Virus record (IMG/VR): IMGVR_UViG_3300045051_000115
Location: 1 to 41,862 of that record
DNA length: 41,862 bases
Strand: one strand, 5' to 3'
From: a virus
Shown: piece by piece, positions 14,410 through 23,419 of the stretch
Position numbering within the stretch: the stretch's first letter is position 1
Layout of the letters: each line of letters opens with the position of its first letter
Notes under the pieces: model-generated
Seen by the model: the letters and a program-made list of their open reading frames with translations, nothing else
The model's database searches: none
What the model was told of the DNA's origin: nothing
Made by a program: the position numbers and the translations under genes

Positions 14410-17400
14410 AATGTCGCCCTCGCAGGTGCCGGGCCGATGGCGTCCGACTTCTCGGTGATGTCGGCAATTCGCTTGTTCGTCCCTTTTATCTCTTCCAACT
14501 CTCCGCGGGCGTTGGCAAACTCAGCACGCAGCGCCCGCATTTCCGAGATCATTTCCGCGTTGTCTGAGGGCGCCAGCGCGCGGCGCGTGTCATCCGCAGA
14601 CCAGATCCGCGCCGGGCCAGTGGCTTCCAGTTCCGGCCCATACTCGCCGACGAGACGCAGACCGCCCGCGTGCATACCGCCAGCGCCGAAGTGCGGCAGG
14701 CCCCGCGAGTCCGCCCAACTGTTCGCCGTTCCCGGCGCCCAGCGCATCGCGCGGTCGAGTTGCGCGGCCGTGACGTTGTTTCGAACGGCCGTGTCGTACA
14801 GGTAGGTCAGGGAATCGTTGCCCGTCCCATATGCGGTCGCGTACTGTGTGACGGCCGAATAGATGGTCGCATCGCTGATGCTCGTATTCTCGGGGCGCGC
14901 GGACGTCGCCGTCGCGGTCGCACCGTTGAACGTCCTGACCGCATTGGCCAGCGATACGACGGCGCTGCTTATCCCGTTGAGCGCGTCGACCTGCCGCTGC
15001 GCGCTGGTCAGGATGCCGTCGAGCCGTGCTATCTCCGCGTCGAACCCGGCCCGCAGGGTAGTCGCTTCCGAGTTGAGCGCGTCGAGCGTCCGCTGCGCTA
15101 CCGTGGTCTGATTGTCGGTCAATTCGCCGAGCGCGGCGATGTCATTCGCCGTGCGCTGGAAATCTCGCTGGTAGTCGGCAAACGTCGTGAATAGAGCCTC
15201 GCTCGGCTGCTGAATAGCCTTCAGCGCCGGCTGCAACTGCTCCGCAGTAGGAAGCACGCCACCGGCCCGAGCGATTGCCAGCGCGGCGGATAGCTGCGCC
15301 TGCGCCTCGGCTCGGCCAGGACCAATACCAATCGTGTCCAGCGTCGAACGCAGCGCGCCGGACAGCGACGTAAGGCGAGCAATCGAGGCGTTGACCGTGT
15401 CGATCCGCGATGCGATGCGCGCCGCCGCCGTTTCGTACGCCGCCGTGACGACATCCTTTTGACCCTGCACCGAGCGCTTGAGCACATCGAATGCGCTCGA
15501 CACTGCGCCCGCGATACGCGCCGCCGCTTCCTTCGCCGCTTCGGCCGCGTCCTGCTGGGCGAAGACCTCGCGCATGAGCGCCTTGGTAACGTCGTCCGTG
15601 ACAGCGGCCAGTTGATGCTGCCGGTCGAGTTCCTGCTGCGTCACGCGGCCGGCCGCAACGTCCAGTTGCTCCTGCCACGAAATGCGCTGCTGCGTGATAC
15701 GCACGAAGGTCTGCGTCAGCGACTCGCCGGCCTGCTGCAACGACGCGACGTTAGGCAGGACGTTCGTTACGAGGGCATCCGAGAGCGCCGCCAAGGCGGC
15801 GTTGATCTCGTTCGCTAGCCCCTTGCCGGTTTCGCCCTGCGTCGTGTAGCTGACTGACGACAGGCCCGAGGTATCGAGGCCAATCGAAGAGGCCAGCGAG
15901 CCAACCGTGGCGTAAAGGCCGGCGATCTGCGCGTTCAGCGCGGCCTGCGCCGTTGCGTCGAGACTGGAGGGGCTATCGCCTCCCCACCAGTCCGTCGGGC
16001 TCGAGCCCGTGAAGTTTTGAACGGCACCGGAGAAGCCCGACGGCCCGAAGGTGCCGCGGATGCCTTGCGCTTGCAGTGAGGCGGTACGGTCAGAGCCGCC
16101 ACTGAATGCGCCGAGGGCGCCAAGGGCTGCGACACCCAGCCCGATCGGCCCGAGCACCGCGGCGAACGATGACCCCATGCCGGCCAGCGCCGCAGAGCCG
16201 GCCTCCATCATGGTCGCGCCCTCGCCCATCATCGTCGTAAAGGTCGACGCCATCGTGCCCATGTTGGAGAGCGCCGTACCGAACGACGGCAAGCTCGACA
16301 AGCCGATCATGTTGGACGCACTCGACAGCAGAGACTCGCCGCCGGACGCGCCGGCCGCCGTCGCGCCAAACGCTGACGACGCCGCAGCCGTGCCGCTCAT
16401 GGAAGCGGACAGATTGATGATCCACTTCTTGACGGTGAGTTGGTACAACATGTCCCATATCGCCGACTTGATCGTCGCGCCGATACGCTTGAGCGAGCCG
16501 ATACCGTCGCGCTCAATATTGCCCCACGCTGAGTGCGCGGCCTGCTCTACCGATTTCCACTGCTCGCCCTGCGCCTTCACGGCGTCAAGTTCTTTCGTTG
16601 CGGCGGATGCTTCACTCATGGCGCGCTTGCGATCCTCGAGCGCGGCGATGTGAGCGCGGATCGCCGCCGTCGCGTCGGACTCGACGCCATTCTCGGTCAG
16701 GATGGAGAGCTGCCGCTGATCGCTGGCGATCTGGTCGTCGACGCGCGATTGCCGTAGCAGGGTCAACGCCTCGTTTGACAGGCCCATTTCCGCCGTCTGT
16801 TCGCGCATTGAGCGCGTCGCGTCTTGCACCGCCTGCGTATCCTTCTGCACGGCTTCGATGCCGTCGGCGTACCGTGCCTCGGCGTTCGTCTGCAGCTTGA
16901 TCCACTTGTTCTTTTCGTCGTTCGCCTTCATCGTCGCGACGGCCTCGACGAGCAACGCCTGCGCCGTCGCCGTACTGATGCCGGGGTGCAGCTTCTTTAT
17001 CTCGTTCAGCTTGGCCGTCGTTTCCGCTTGCATCTTCTGCGCGTCGGTCAGCTTGATGTCGTGGTCAAGCTCGACCTTTGCGACGTCGATCTTTTCGCGC
17101 AGGGAGGCGGTCAGGCTCTTGTACATTTCGTCGCCATGCTTCGCGCGCTTCGTCGCTTCCTCGGCCGCCTTAGCCGCCTTCTCGTCCGCTTCGGCCTGCG
17201 CCCGCGATGCGGCGCCCGAGGCGATGCGCTGCTCCTCGGTCTGCTTTCCGGCGGCGACGACGACCGCCGTCGTGCCCATGATCTTCTTCTCGAAGGCGTC
17301 GAGCGCGGCGCGTGCGGCGGCGTTGTCCTCGCGCAGGGCCGCGTCGATCTGCTTGACGCCGTCGAAATTCAAGTGAGCCGCCGCATTGATCGCTGCCGCG

Positions 17401-18362
17401 GCACCGGCAACGGTGCGGCCGATCTGCGACCAGACGAAAAGGAAATTAGCGCTAAGGACCGCCGCCGTCTGGATGGCGGTCTTGAACGCTCCGTCGAACG
17501 CCTTGCCGGCCGTCGCGATCTGACCGCCGTCGCCGCCCGCCTTGTCCAGTTCCTTGTTCGCATCCTTGAGCGCGTCGGTCAGCATGAATACGCCGTCGGC
17601 CAGTGCGGGCAGGGACACGCCGCCGGCCTTGACCTTGAAGTCTTCCCAGTAGCGCGTAAGTGACGTTATCGCCTTGCCGGCGGTCGTCATGGATTCTTCA
17701 TAAATGCCCTGATACCGCGCCGCCTCGGTCAGTACGGCGTTCGTGCGCGCCTGCACCTTCTGGTGCTCGGTCAGTTTCTCGACTGTGGTGCCGAGCGAGG
17801 CCGCCATGCGCTTATAGCTCGCCTCGAAGCTGACGTTCAGCCCGAGCGTATGGAGGATTTCGACCTGGCCGGACTTGAGCCCGTAGATCATCCGCCCAAG
17901 CGCTTCGGAGGAGTTGATATTGCCGACGACGGCCAGATCCTGCGCGGCGCGGCCCAACTTGGCGGCGTTCGCAAGGTCAATGTTCGCCGTCGCGAGCTGG
18001 GTCAAGGAATTGCGCGACTGCAGCATCGAAATGCCGGAGCGCTGCAACGCCTTGGAGTATTCGTCCATTTGCACGGCCGTATATCCGGCGTTGTTGCCGG
18101 CGACACGCATGACGATGCCCATCGTCTCGTACCGAGCGGCGAGCATCGTCATATCTTGGATATGCTGGGCGATCTTCCACGCCCCGTAAGCCTTGACCAG
18201 ATCCCCGTAGACCTTGCCGAGCACTTCGGTCGCGCTCGATAGCTTCTTGGTTGCCTCCTCGGCCTTGGCGCCCTTGGTCGCCAAGTCGTCAAGCGATACG
18301 CCCGCTTCCTTGACCTGGCGCGAGTCGATCGCAATGCCGAGCGAGGCGATATCAACGGTCAT
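14406..18362 (-). CDS. Tail tape measure protein
   Basis: 1318 residues, the largest gene. It sets tail length and is the scaffold around which tail tube subunits assemble. The sequence is mostly helical with Ala/Lys/Glu-rich coiled coils (for example residues 360-500). Hydrophobic segments lie at about 297-325 (FLFVWSQIGRTVAGAAAAI) and 727-756 (GPIGLGVAALGALGAFSGG), as usual for tape measures that insert in the membrane. The start ATG 18362 overlaps the stop of the GT chaperone frame. No lytic or peptidase motif was noticed. By the usual proportion of length to residues the tail would be long and non-contractile. Confidence 0.95.
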   Translation of the reverse strand: MTVDIASLGIAIDSRQVKEAGVSLDDLATKGAKAEEATKKLSSATEVLGKVYGDLVKAYGAWKIAQHIQDMTMLAARYETMGIVMRVAGNNAGYTAVQMDEYSKALQRSGISMLQSRNSLTQLATANIDLANAAKLGRAAQDLAVVGNINSSEALGRMIYGLKSGQVEILHTLGLNVSFEASYKRMAASLGTTVEKLTEHQKVQARTNAVLTEAARYQGIYEESMTTAGKAITSLTRYWEDFKVKAGGVSLPALADGVFMLTDALKDANKELDKAGGDGGQIATAGKAFDGAFKTAIQTAAVLSANFLFVWSQIGRTVAGAAAAINAAAHLNFDGVKQIDAALREDNAAARAALDAFEKKIMGTTAVVVAAGKQTEEQRIASGAASRAQAEADEKAAKAAEEATKRAKHGDEMYKSLTASLREKIDVAKVELDHDIKLTDAQKMQAETTAKLNEIKKLHPGISTATAQALLVEAVATMKANDEKNKWIKLQTNAEARYADGIEAVQKDTQAVQDATRSMREQTAEMGLSNEALTLLRQSRVDDQIASDQRQLSILTENGVESDATAAIRAHIAALEDRKRAMSEASAATKELDAVKAQGEQWKSVEQAAHSAWGNIERDGIGSLKRIGATIKSAIWDMLYQLTVKKWIINLSASMSGTAAASSAFGATAAGASGGESLLSSASNMIGLSSLPSFGTALSNMGTMASTFTTMMGEGATMMEAGSAALAGMGSSFAAVLGPIGLGVAALGALGAFSGGSDRTASLQAQGIRGTFGPSGFSGAVQNFTGSSPTDWWGGDSPSSLDATAQAALNAQIAGLYATVGSLASSIGLDTSGLSSVSYTTQGETGKGLANEINAALAALSDALVTNVLPNVASLQQAGESLTQTFVRITQQRISWQEQLDVAAGRVTQQELDRQHQLAAVTDDVTKALMREVFAQQDAAEAAKEAAARIAGAVSSAFDVLKRSVQGQKDVVTAAYETAAARIASRIDTVNASIARLTSLSGALRSTLDTIGIGPGRAEAQAQLSAALAIARAGGVLPTAEQLQPALKAIQQPSEALFTTFADYQRDFQRTANDIAALGELTDNQTTVAQRTLDALNSEATTLRAGFDAEIARLDGILTSAQRQVDALNGISSAVVSLANAVRTFNGATATATSARPENTSISDATIYSAVTQYATAYGTGNDSLTYLYDTAVRNNVTAAQLDRAMRWAPGTANSWADSRGLPHFGAGGMHAGGLRLVGEYGPELEATGPARIWSADDTRRALAPSDNAEMISEMRALRAEFANARGELEEIKGTNKRIADITEKSDAIGPAPARATL

Positions 18363-19122
18363 TGCTGCTGCGCCTCCATGTAGGCGCTATCGAGCGCGCG
18401 GAGCGTGCGCCGATCCCATAGCGACATTTCGACGCCTTCGACCCAGCAGAAATCGCGCATGTGTTGAGCGGTGATGCGCTTCGGACGACCCATTTCTTCC
18501 CGCTCCCTTTCTGCGTCAAGCGCCACAAACCAGCCCCACACATGCGCCGCCAAGCTGGGCAAGGGCGGCGCGTCTTGCAGCAATCGCGGCGGCGTTCCTG
18601 ATTGCCGCCACTTGCTCTCCAAGTGCTCCCGGAGTGTTGCTCCATCTTCCTGCCGTGCGTTAAGCTGAAACTCCGAGCGGGCGAACGCGACAACCTGCTC
18701 GCTCAGATCCCGATAAAATTTTCGACCGCATCCGACGCCTGCGTGACTTGAGCCGCGATGTTCTGATTGCTCCGGCACAAGCGCAGCGCGTTTTCGGGCG
18801 ACCAGGCGTCCGAGATACCGCGCCAGCCGACGAGCCGCACAGCCGCCAAGCGCTGACCGAACTCGACGTCGTTCTCGAAGGGCTCGAATTCGATCTTCTT
18901 GGCGCCGACGCCGATCTTCTGATTGATTTCGCGCGCGGCCTTGCGGCGGCTGCGTTCGTCCATCAGGCGGGCGACTTCCTTCGTGACCGTCTCGGACTGG
19001 CCGCCGAGCACGGAGAGGAAGATGCCCGAGCCATCGCCGGAGGGCGTGATGTACTCGAACTCGAAAGGCTTGTCGCTCGCCTTGCGGGCGTCCAGATCGT
19101 CGAGAGATACGGTTGTGCTCAT
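18359..19122 (-). CDS. Tail assembly chaperone GT fusion by -1 ribosomal frameshift
   Basis: Translation starts at ATG 19122, shifts -1 at a slippery heptamer (18721 to 18715, minus strand) and continues to TGA at 18359, giving about 254 residues. The T-frame part (YRDLSEQVVAFARSEFQL to SAYMEAQQQ) has no good start of its own and is closed by the ATGA overlap with the tape measure gene. By analogy with lambda gpG/gpGT, the fusion brings tail tube subunits to the tape measure. Seen directly: two overlapping frames, correct shift direction, slippery site in the correct phase. Inferred: that the shift occurs. Confidence 0.8.
18703..19122 (-). CDS. Tail assembly chaperone G-like protein
   Basis: 139 residues, the main product of the chaperone locus. 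It carries KPFEFEYITPSGDGSGIF and a C-terminal helical part ending ASDAVENFIGI. Position between tail tube and tape measure, and the overlapping second frame, identify it as the G-type chaperone although sequence similarity in this family is low. ATG 19122 was chosen because upstream in-frame sequence is shadow-like. It is made in excess over the frameshift product in known systems. Confidence 0.8.
   Translation of the reverse strand: MSTTVSLDDLDARKASDKPFEFEYITPSGDGSGIFLSVLGGQSETVTKEVARLMDERSRRKAAREINQKIGVGAKKIEFEPFENDVEFGQRLAAVRLVGWRGISDAWSPENALRLCRSNQNIAAQVTQASDAVENFIGI
18715..18721 (-). promoter_or_regulatory. Slippery heptamer A AAT TTT for -1 frameshifting
   Basis: On the minus strand the heptamer A AAT TTT fits X XXY YYZ in the phase of the G frame (codons GAA AAT TTT, residues 134-136). 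After slipping, both tRNAs re-pair well and translation enters the T frame. The G stop is three codons further on. No strong downstream hairpin was worked out. Confidence 0.75.
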
Positions 19123-19162
19123 GTTCGGTTGCTCCGGGTTGGGGTTGAGGTAGGGGCGGTCG

Positions 19163-19411
19163 TTACTTGCCGGCGGGGCGCTTGTCGAGTCCCTTTTCGG
19201 CCAGCAGCGCGGCGACGTCGTCGACGTGCAGGCAATCGCACATGCAGGCATATGTCGAATGCCCGCCCTCAGGCACGATGTTGCCGTTGCAGTACTCGTT
19301 ACCGGGCGTCGCGTCCGTCAGCGTGCCGAAGGCTTCGATCTTTCCGTCTTGAGTAGAGATACGGACGACCATGTCGCCGTTCTTTGCTTCCCTGCCGTTT
19401 CGGTAGTGCAT
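19163..19411 (-). CDS. Small hypothetical protein between tail tube and chaperone genes
   Basis: 82 residues from ATG 19411, which has AGAGGAG upstream; a longer frame from 19456 lacks this. It contains NGREAKNGDMVVRIS, a beta-strand-rich middle, and a CMCDCLHVDD cysteine cluster near residue 58. No family recognised. Position within the tail cluster suggests a structural or assembly role, but a small inserted gene is equally possible. Confidence 0.6.
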   Translation of the reverse strand: MHYRNGREAKNGDMVVRISTQDGKIEAFGTLTDATPGNEYCNGNIVPEGGHSTYACMCDCLHVDDVAALLAEKGLDKRPAGK

Positions 19412-19494
19412 GCCCTGCTCCTCTTGGTAAGTGGCGGCCGGCGCCTGGCTTCTCACGGGATAGGCGCTTGCGCGCCTTCGCCGGCCGTTGATCG

Positions 19495-20724
19495 TTAAGC
19501 CGCTTGGCTGTCCTGAATCATTACGATGGTCTTGTCGAACGCGAGCGCCGTACCGCCCGCGCCGTTGATTTCGGCGGTAAAGGGGTACGTGCGCGTGATG
19601 ACCTTCTCGCCGTCGTCGGGGGCGTCGCCCGTGAAGGCGACCTTGCCCATCGTGATCCCGACGAAATCCGCCGTTGCGGCACCGCTCGCCGTCGATACGA
19701 CGGCAAGGGACACCTTCGTCTCGGCGTCGAACAGGGCCGAAAGCGTCGCGTTATCGAACATCGCCGAGAACGTGCCGGACACCTTGATTTTTCCTTGATT
19801 GACGTCGGGCGAGACGTTCGATCCGATCGACGCTCCAATCGGCGTGATGCCACGATCGAGCGTGACCGTGCAGGAAGTCACGTGATCGACGAAGGCGCCG
19901 TTCGCGTAAATTGCACCGTGCAGCGCCTGTACGACATCGGTCGTCGTCTCGGCGGTCGGGCTCGTGAAACTCTGCGCCGTGCCAAGCGTGCGCGTGCCCA
20001 GCCCGACGATATCGAACGCGGCCGAGGCCGGGCCGGCAGCGGGCAGAGAAATCTGCACCTGATTGACCTTGCAGTCGGGGAATACCTCAGACTTGCTGAT
20101 ATCCGAGTACCACTCCTCGAACGTGAAGAAGTCGTTCGTGTGGCCGGTCAGCGGCACCTTTGACACCTTGCCGACGACGGTAAACGTGACGTCGTCGGAC
20201 ACGCCGCCGGCATCGGCGACGACCGGCGAGCCGTCCAGCATCAGGCCCGTCATTACGCCGGCCGTGAGCGAGGTAATCCAGAAGTTGCGGGCGTTGTTGG
20301 CACTCGACCAGCCCGTCCAGCGGCCGACCATGCCGACCTTGAGTCCGGCGGTCAGATAGCCCGCCGAGGCGTCGGTAAAGGTGCCGGCGTTGCCTGTCGT
20401 CACGGCGGCGACAACGTCCGTGCCGGCGGCATAGGGCGTGACGGCCGCGAAGTCCGCCATCAGCGCGCCGGCCATCAGCTTCGAGTAGGTGCCCGACGAC
20501 AGATTGCCGTCCAGCTTGCCGCTCGATTTCTTCTGGCCGTACGTCAGGCCGGTCGACATGCGATGCGACGTAATCTCGTCGTTCTCGGTCGTGTCACGCG
20601 TAGCGTTAAACACCGAGGTCTTGCGGCGAAGGATCTGACCGCCAGCGCCGACCAGCGGCGTGCCGAGCCCGACCTGCTTGCCGAAGGCGGTAACTTTGTA
20701 GAGCCCTTGTGCGGGAGAAGTCAT
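19495..20724 (-). CDS. Major tail tube protein
   Basis: 409 residues. The N terminus (GLYKVTAFGKQVGLGTPLVG then LRRKTSVFNATRDT) and the central beta-sandwich with DFFTFEEWYSDISKSEVF are typical of the phage tail tube family that packs into hexameric rings. It is longer than minimal tail tubes; the residues near 95-190 look like an inserted or decorating domain (GTFTDASAGYLTAGLKVGMV). AAAGGA precedes ATG 20724. It follows the tail terminator gene and precedes the chaperones, the canonical order. Confidence 0.85.
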   Translation of the reverse strand: MTSPAQGLYKVTAFGKQVGLGTPLVGAGGQILRRKTSVFNATRDTTENDEITSHRMSTGLTYGQKKSSGKLDGNLSSGTYSKLMAGALMADFAAVTPYAAGTDVVAAVTTGNAGTFTDASAGYLTAGLKVGMVGRWTGWSSANNARNFWITSLTAGVMTGLMLDGSPVVADAGGVSDDVTFTVVGKVSKVPLTGHTNDFFTFEEWYSDISKSEVFPDCKVNQVQISLPAAGPASAAFDIVGLGTRTLGTAQSFTSPTAETTTDVVQALHGAIYANGAFVDHVTSCTVTLDRGITPIGASIGSNVSPDVNQGKIKVSGTFSAMFDNATLSALFDAETKVSLAVVSTASGAATADFVGITMGKVAFTGDAPDDGEKVITRTYPFTAEINGAGGTALAFDKTIVMIQDSQAA

Positions 20725-20736
20725 GGCGTGATTCCT

Positions 20737-21144
20737 TTATGCAATGATGTTGGAGACGAAACGGCACTTGACCGGCACAAACCAGCGATCCCCGTCAGGC
20801 GTGCCGGTGCCGACGTCGGGCGTATGCGTAATGCTGACCGTCACGCCGTCTTTGGTGAACGACGCGCCGCGCTTGAATGTCGAGCGCAACAATTCCGCGC
20901 GCGTCGCCGCCGCGGACGGCCCGGCCTGCAACGGGTAGTAGAGAGAGATTTGGAATATCCCCCGCTCGCGGTGCGACGAGCCGTATTCGTCGTTATCCGG
21001 CGTCGCCGGCAGGAGGTAGGCGGCTTGATACGGCACGCTCGACGCCGGGGGCGTGAATGACGCGTTCTCGTACGCGGTCGCGATGGCCGGCGTCATCGCG
21101 GCGAGCGCGGTTTCCAGTGCGGCGCGGACCTTTACGATGCTCAT
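20737..21144 (-). CDS. Tail terminator protein (DUF4128-like)
   Basis: 135 residues. This ring protein stops tail polymerisation and attaches the tail to the head. MSIVKVRAALETALAAM, a FTPP...YQAAYLLPA loop, RERGIFQISLYYPLQAG and FVPVKCRF strands follow the DUF4128/terminator pattern. The start overlaps the previous stop (ATGA). Location directly upstream of the tail tube gene fits. Confidence 0.8.
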   Translation of the reverse strand: MSIVKVRAALETALAAMTPAIATAYENASFTPPASSVPYQAAYLLPATPDNDEYGSSHRERGIFQISLYYPLQAGPSAAATRAELLRSTFKRGASFTKDGVTVSITHTPDVGTGTPDGDRWFVPVKCRFVSNIIA

Positions 21145-21572
21145 GCCCGCGCCGCCTTGTCGACGTACTGGCGCCAGCCAATGACGGTCAGGCCGACCAT
21201 GCCCTTCGGCGCTTGTGAGGAATGGCCGTCCTCGAGTCGGCGCGCGTAGGGAAGGTTGTTGACGAGGTAGTGCACGCCGATCGCCGGGGCCGCGCTCACG
21301 CCGGCCAAGATGCGACGATTCGATGCACCGCCGCTCGGGTCGATATCGGGCAAGGTGCCCGTCGCCGGAGCGTCAAACTGGTACTGCCAATTTGCGCGGA
21401 ACCGGCCGCCGACGTATCCGGGGGGCGGCGGGCTCGACCAAAGCGTCGCATCGCCGACCGGCGAGCGCTCGACCAGCTCTTTGCCGATGTCGAGCACCAC
21501 TTTACGGACGACCGTGTCCGAGGCCAACTTGGCTTTCTCGGTGAACGCGCGAAGGTCGAGAGCGAAGCCCAT
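21141..21572 (-). CDS. Neck protein, HK97 gp10-like (tail completion)
   Basis: 143 residues from ATG 21572. An N-terminal helix (ALDLRAFTEKAKLASDTVVRK), VERSPVG, a GGRFRANWQ motif and NNLPYARRLEDGHSSQAP are the usual marks of the HK97-gp10-like family that joins head and tail. The longer frame upstream (to 22040) is arginine-rich shadow sequence. Two bases separate it from the adjacent stopper gene. Confidence 0.85.
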   Translation of the reverse strand: MGFALDLRAFTEKAKLASDTVVRKVVLDIGKELVERSPVGDATLWSSPPPPGYVGGRFRANWQYQFDAPATGTLPDIDPSGGASNRRILAGVSAAPAIGVHYLVNNLPYARRLEDGHSSQAPKGMVGLTVIGWRQYVDKAARA

Positions 21573-21574
21573 CG

Positions 21575-21940
21575 CTACGTCCGCAAGTGCAGATCGAAGA
21601 GGACCGGCGTACCGGCGGGATTGACCTCTTTGATATTGACGACCGTGTACTCGACGCCGCCGATGATGTAGTGGTCCGTCATCAGCACCGGGCCGGTCGC
21701 GTCGAGCAAAAGACGCTTGTCGCCCTGCTGGATGAGCGCACCGTTTTGCAGGGTTGCGCCGGCTTGCTGCAGATCGAAATCGAACGCTGCGCCGAAGCGG
21801 GGCGTGTCGGCCGTCGTGTTCGCCGCCGTGCCTGCGGTTGGGTCGTACGTACCGGCAGTGGAGGCGCGACGCGTCACGACCTGGCCGTTCTTGCGAAGGG
21901 CTCGGGTTGCCGCGGCGGCAGCGTTGGCGTAATTGGTCAC
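21575..21940 (-). CDS. Head-tail joining protein (stopper type)
   Basis: 121 residues from GTG 21940 (GTGA overlap). The beta-barrel-like C-terminal half (DKRLLLDATGPVLMTDHYII, GGVEYTVVNIKEVNPAGTPV) is typical of stopper proteins that close the portal channel after packaging. Order adaptor, stopper, neck, terminator, tube is conserved here. The family call rests on pattern and position. Confidence 0.75.
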   Translation of the reverse strand: MTNYANAAAAATRALRKNGQVVTRRASTAGTYDPTAGTAANTTADTPRFGAAFDFDLQQAGATLQNGALIQQGDKRLLLDATGPVLMTDHYIIGGVEYTVVNIKEVNPAGTPVLFDLHLRT

Positions 21941-22467
21941 GCGCGCACCACTTGCACGGTATTTGCGCCACCCTTGAGGTACGGCGCGAGGAGCGCGTCG
22001 ACGGCGACGTAACGCACCGTCTGCGGCGTGTTCTTGTCATACTCCGTCTCGAGCGGGCCGACCTTCTCGCGCGTCACGCCCTGCCCCAAGTCGCCCAGCA
22101 AGTCGCCGGCAGCGGCGCGCAGGGCCAGCTCGGCGCATGCACGCTTGGCCTCCTCGGGGACGATCGTATCCGCCACAAGGTACGGATACGTTCCGACGAT
22201 CCCGTGGACGAAAGGCTCGAGATAGACGAAAGAACGCGGCCAGTCGAGCACCTGCGTCCCGTCTTTCCGGTATCCCTTCCACCGCGCCCGGTAAATCTGC
22301 GTCATGTAGTCGGTCGCCTTCCGCAGCGCCTGCTCGCGGAGCGCATCAGACGCCAGCGCACCCCACGCCGCGTTTCCGCGGTTCCCGTGGTACGTGGACG
22401 CGTCGGCGACGCTGATATACGACTCAGCGCCCGCGACGATTGCTCCGGTTTCGACGATGAGGCTCAT
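21937..22467 (-). CDS. Head-tail adaptor (DnaT-like phage neck protein)
   Basis: 176 residues. The opening VETGAIVAGAESYISVADAS, then YHGNRGNAAW, ALRKATDYM and WPRSFVY match the phage family labelled DnaT-like single-strand-binding, which in tailed phages is actually the helical head-tail adaptor that docks on the portal. The function assigned here follows position, not the DnaT name. Confidence 0.8.
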   Translation of the reverse strand: MSLIVETGAIVAGAESYISVADASTYHGNRGNAAWGALASDALREQALRKATDYMTQIYRARWKGYRKDGTQVLDWPRSFVYLEPFVHGIVGTYPYLVADTIVPEEAKRACAELALRAAAGDLLGDLGQGVTREKVGPLETEYDKNTPQTVRYVAVDALLAPYLKGGANTVQVVRA

Positions 22468-22549
22468 GACTGGCAGGGGGGGGAATGGCCGTCCTCGGAC
22501 ACCCGCCCCTTGTTATCGGTGCGGAGTGTGGCGACCGATGAGGACACGG
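22468..22549 (-). other. Short non-coding spacer with imperfect hairpin and G8 tract
   Basis: 82 bases between two late genes that are otherwise almost contiguous. It holds a run of eight G (plus strand, about 22476) and arms GCCGTCCTC near 22488 and GAGGACACGGC near 22540 that can form an imperfect stem. It may be an mRNA processing or attenuation site, or simply a scar; nothing more can be read. Confidence 0.35.
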
Positions 22550-22780
22550 CTACGCCGACTTGGCGAGTTCTTCGGCCGCTTTGACTGCAGCGGCCATGTC
22601 TTCGGACGACGGCTCGGACTTGCCGGCCTTCGCACCCTTGCCAGCCGGCGGCGTCTCGACGGCCGGCTCGGGGGCGGTCGGGTCTTCCGCCGTCCAGCGG
22701 CCCGTGGCGATCAGCTCGCGCGCATCGCACGCGTCGACCTGGCGCGAGTCGCCCGTCTTCTTGTGGAAAATCGTCTGCAT
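22550..22780 (-). CDS. Small hypothetical head-region protein
   Basis: 76 residues. MQTIFHKKTGDSRQVDACDA then RELIATGRWTAEDP, followed by a Pro/Ala/Lys-rich tail. Small proteins with this FHKKTG...VDA-x-DA-x-E start occur in phage head clusters next to decoration proteins. It begins immediately after the stop of the 211-residue gene. Function unknown. Confidence 0.65.
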   Translation of the reverse strand: MQTIFHKKTGDSRQVDACDARELIATGRWTAEDPTAPEPAVETPPAGKGAKAGKSEPSSEDMAAAVKAAEELAKSA

Positions 22781-23416
22781 TTACTTGTCCCCCACTTTGA
22801 GCCAAGCGATAGTGATCGTCCCGGTGAACGTGCCGGTCCCGGCCGTGTGGGTCGCATCGTCGGCGATTGCGAAATTCAGGAAGACCGGCGCGGGAGTCGC
22901 GGTGCCGTCGAAGACCCGGGCGCTCGTCTCGGTCAGTTGCGTCGCAACGCTCACCGACGAGATTGCCGCCACCTTCGCCGCGGCCGTCGCGTTGGCCGTC
23001 GATTGCAGCCAGGTCGCCTCCCCGGCGACGAGCGTCGCGCCCGTCGTGGCTACGACTGAGCCGAGCGCGTTGACGCCAGTGAACGCGTCGATAAACGTGC
23101 CGGTAACGCCCATCGTCAGCGAGCCGGACACGATCGCGCCCAGCGAGCAGATGAGCCCCTCGGGGAAGGTGTAGACCTGCACGCCGCCGTACTGCGCCAC
23201 GCCCGCATCGTCCGCCACGGAGAGCGGGACGCCGGTGCACGTCAGTACGGTTTTGTGGATCAGGCTGTCGCCGTACTCGGTCGCCGTCACATACGCGGCG
23301 ACTGCGGCGGGGACTTTCCCGACTTCCTCGGCGAGCGAGTCCGCGTCGAGGTCGACCGTTCGGGTCTGCTTGACGTTCGCATTGACTGCGACGGCGACCT
23401 CTACCGTGCGGGACAT
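22781..23416 (-). CDS. Structural head protein, decoration candidate
   Basis: 211 residues. The N-terminal part is polar (MSRTVEVAVAVNANVKQTR), and the remainder is beta-rich with many Gly/Thr/Ala (GVAQYGGVQVYTFPEGLI, FTGVNALGSVVATTGATL, GTGTFTGTITIAWLKVGDK). It resembles phage virion proteins encoded just after the capsid gene. There is no membrane segment. Decoration of the capsid surface is the likely role but is inferred. Confidence 0.6.
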   Translation of the reverse strand: MSRTVEVAVAVNANVKQTRTVDLDADSLAEEVGKVPAAVAAYVTATEYGDSLIHKTVLTCTGVPLSVADDAGVAQYGGVQVYTFPEGLICSLGAIVSGSLTMGVTGTFIDAFTGVNALGSVVATTGATLVAGEATWLQSTANATAAAKVAAISSVSVATQLTETSARVFDGTATPAPVFLNFAIADDATHTAGTGTFTGTITIAWLKVGDK

Positions 23417-23419
23417 GGC

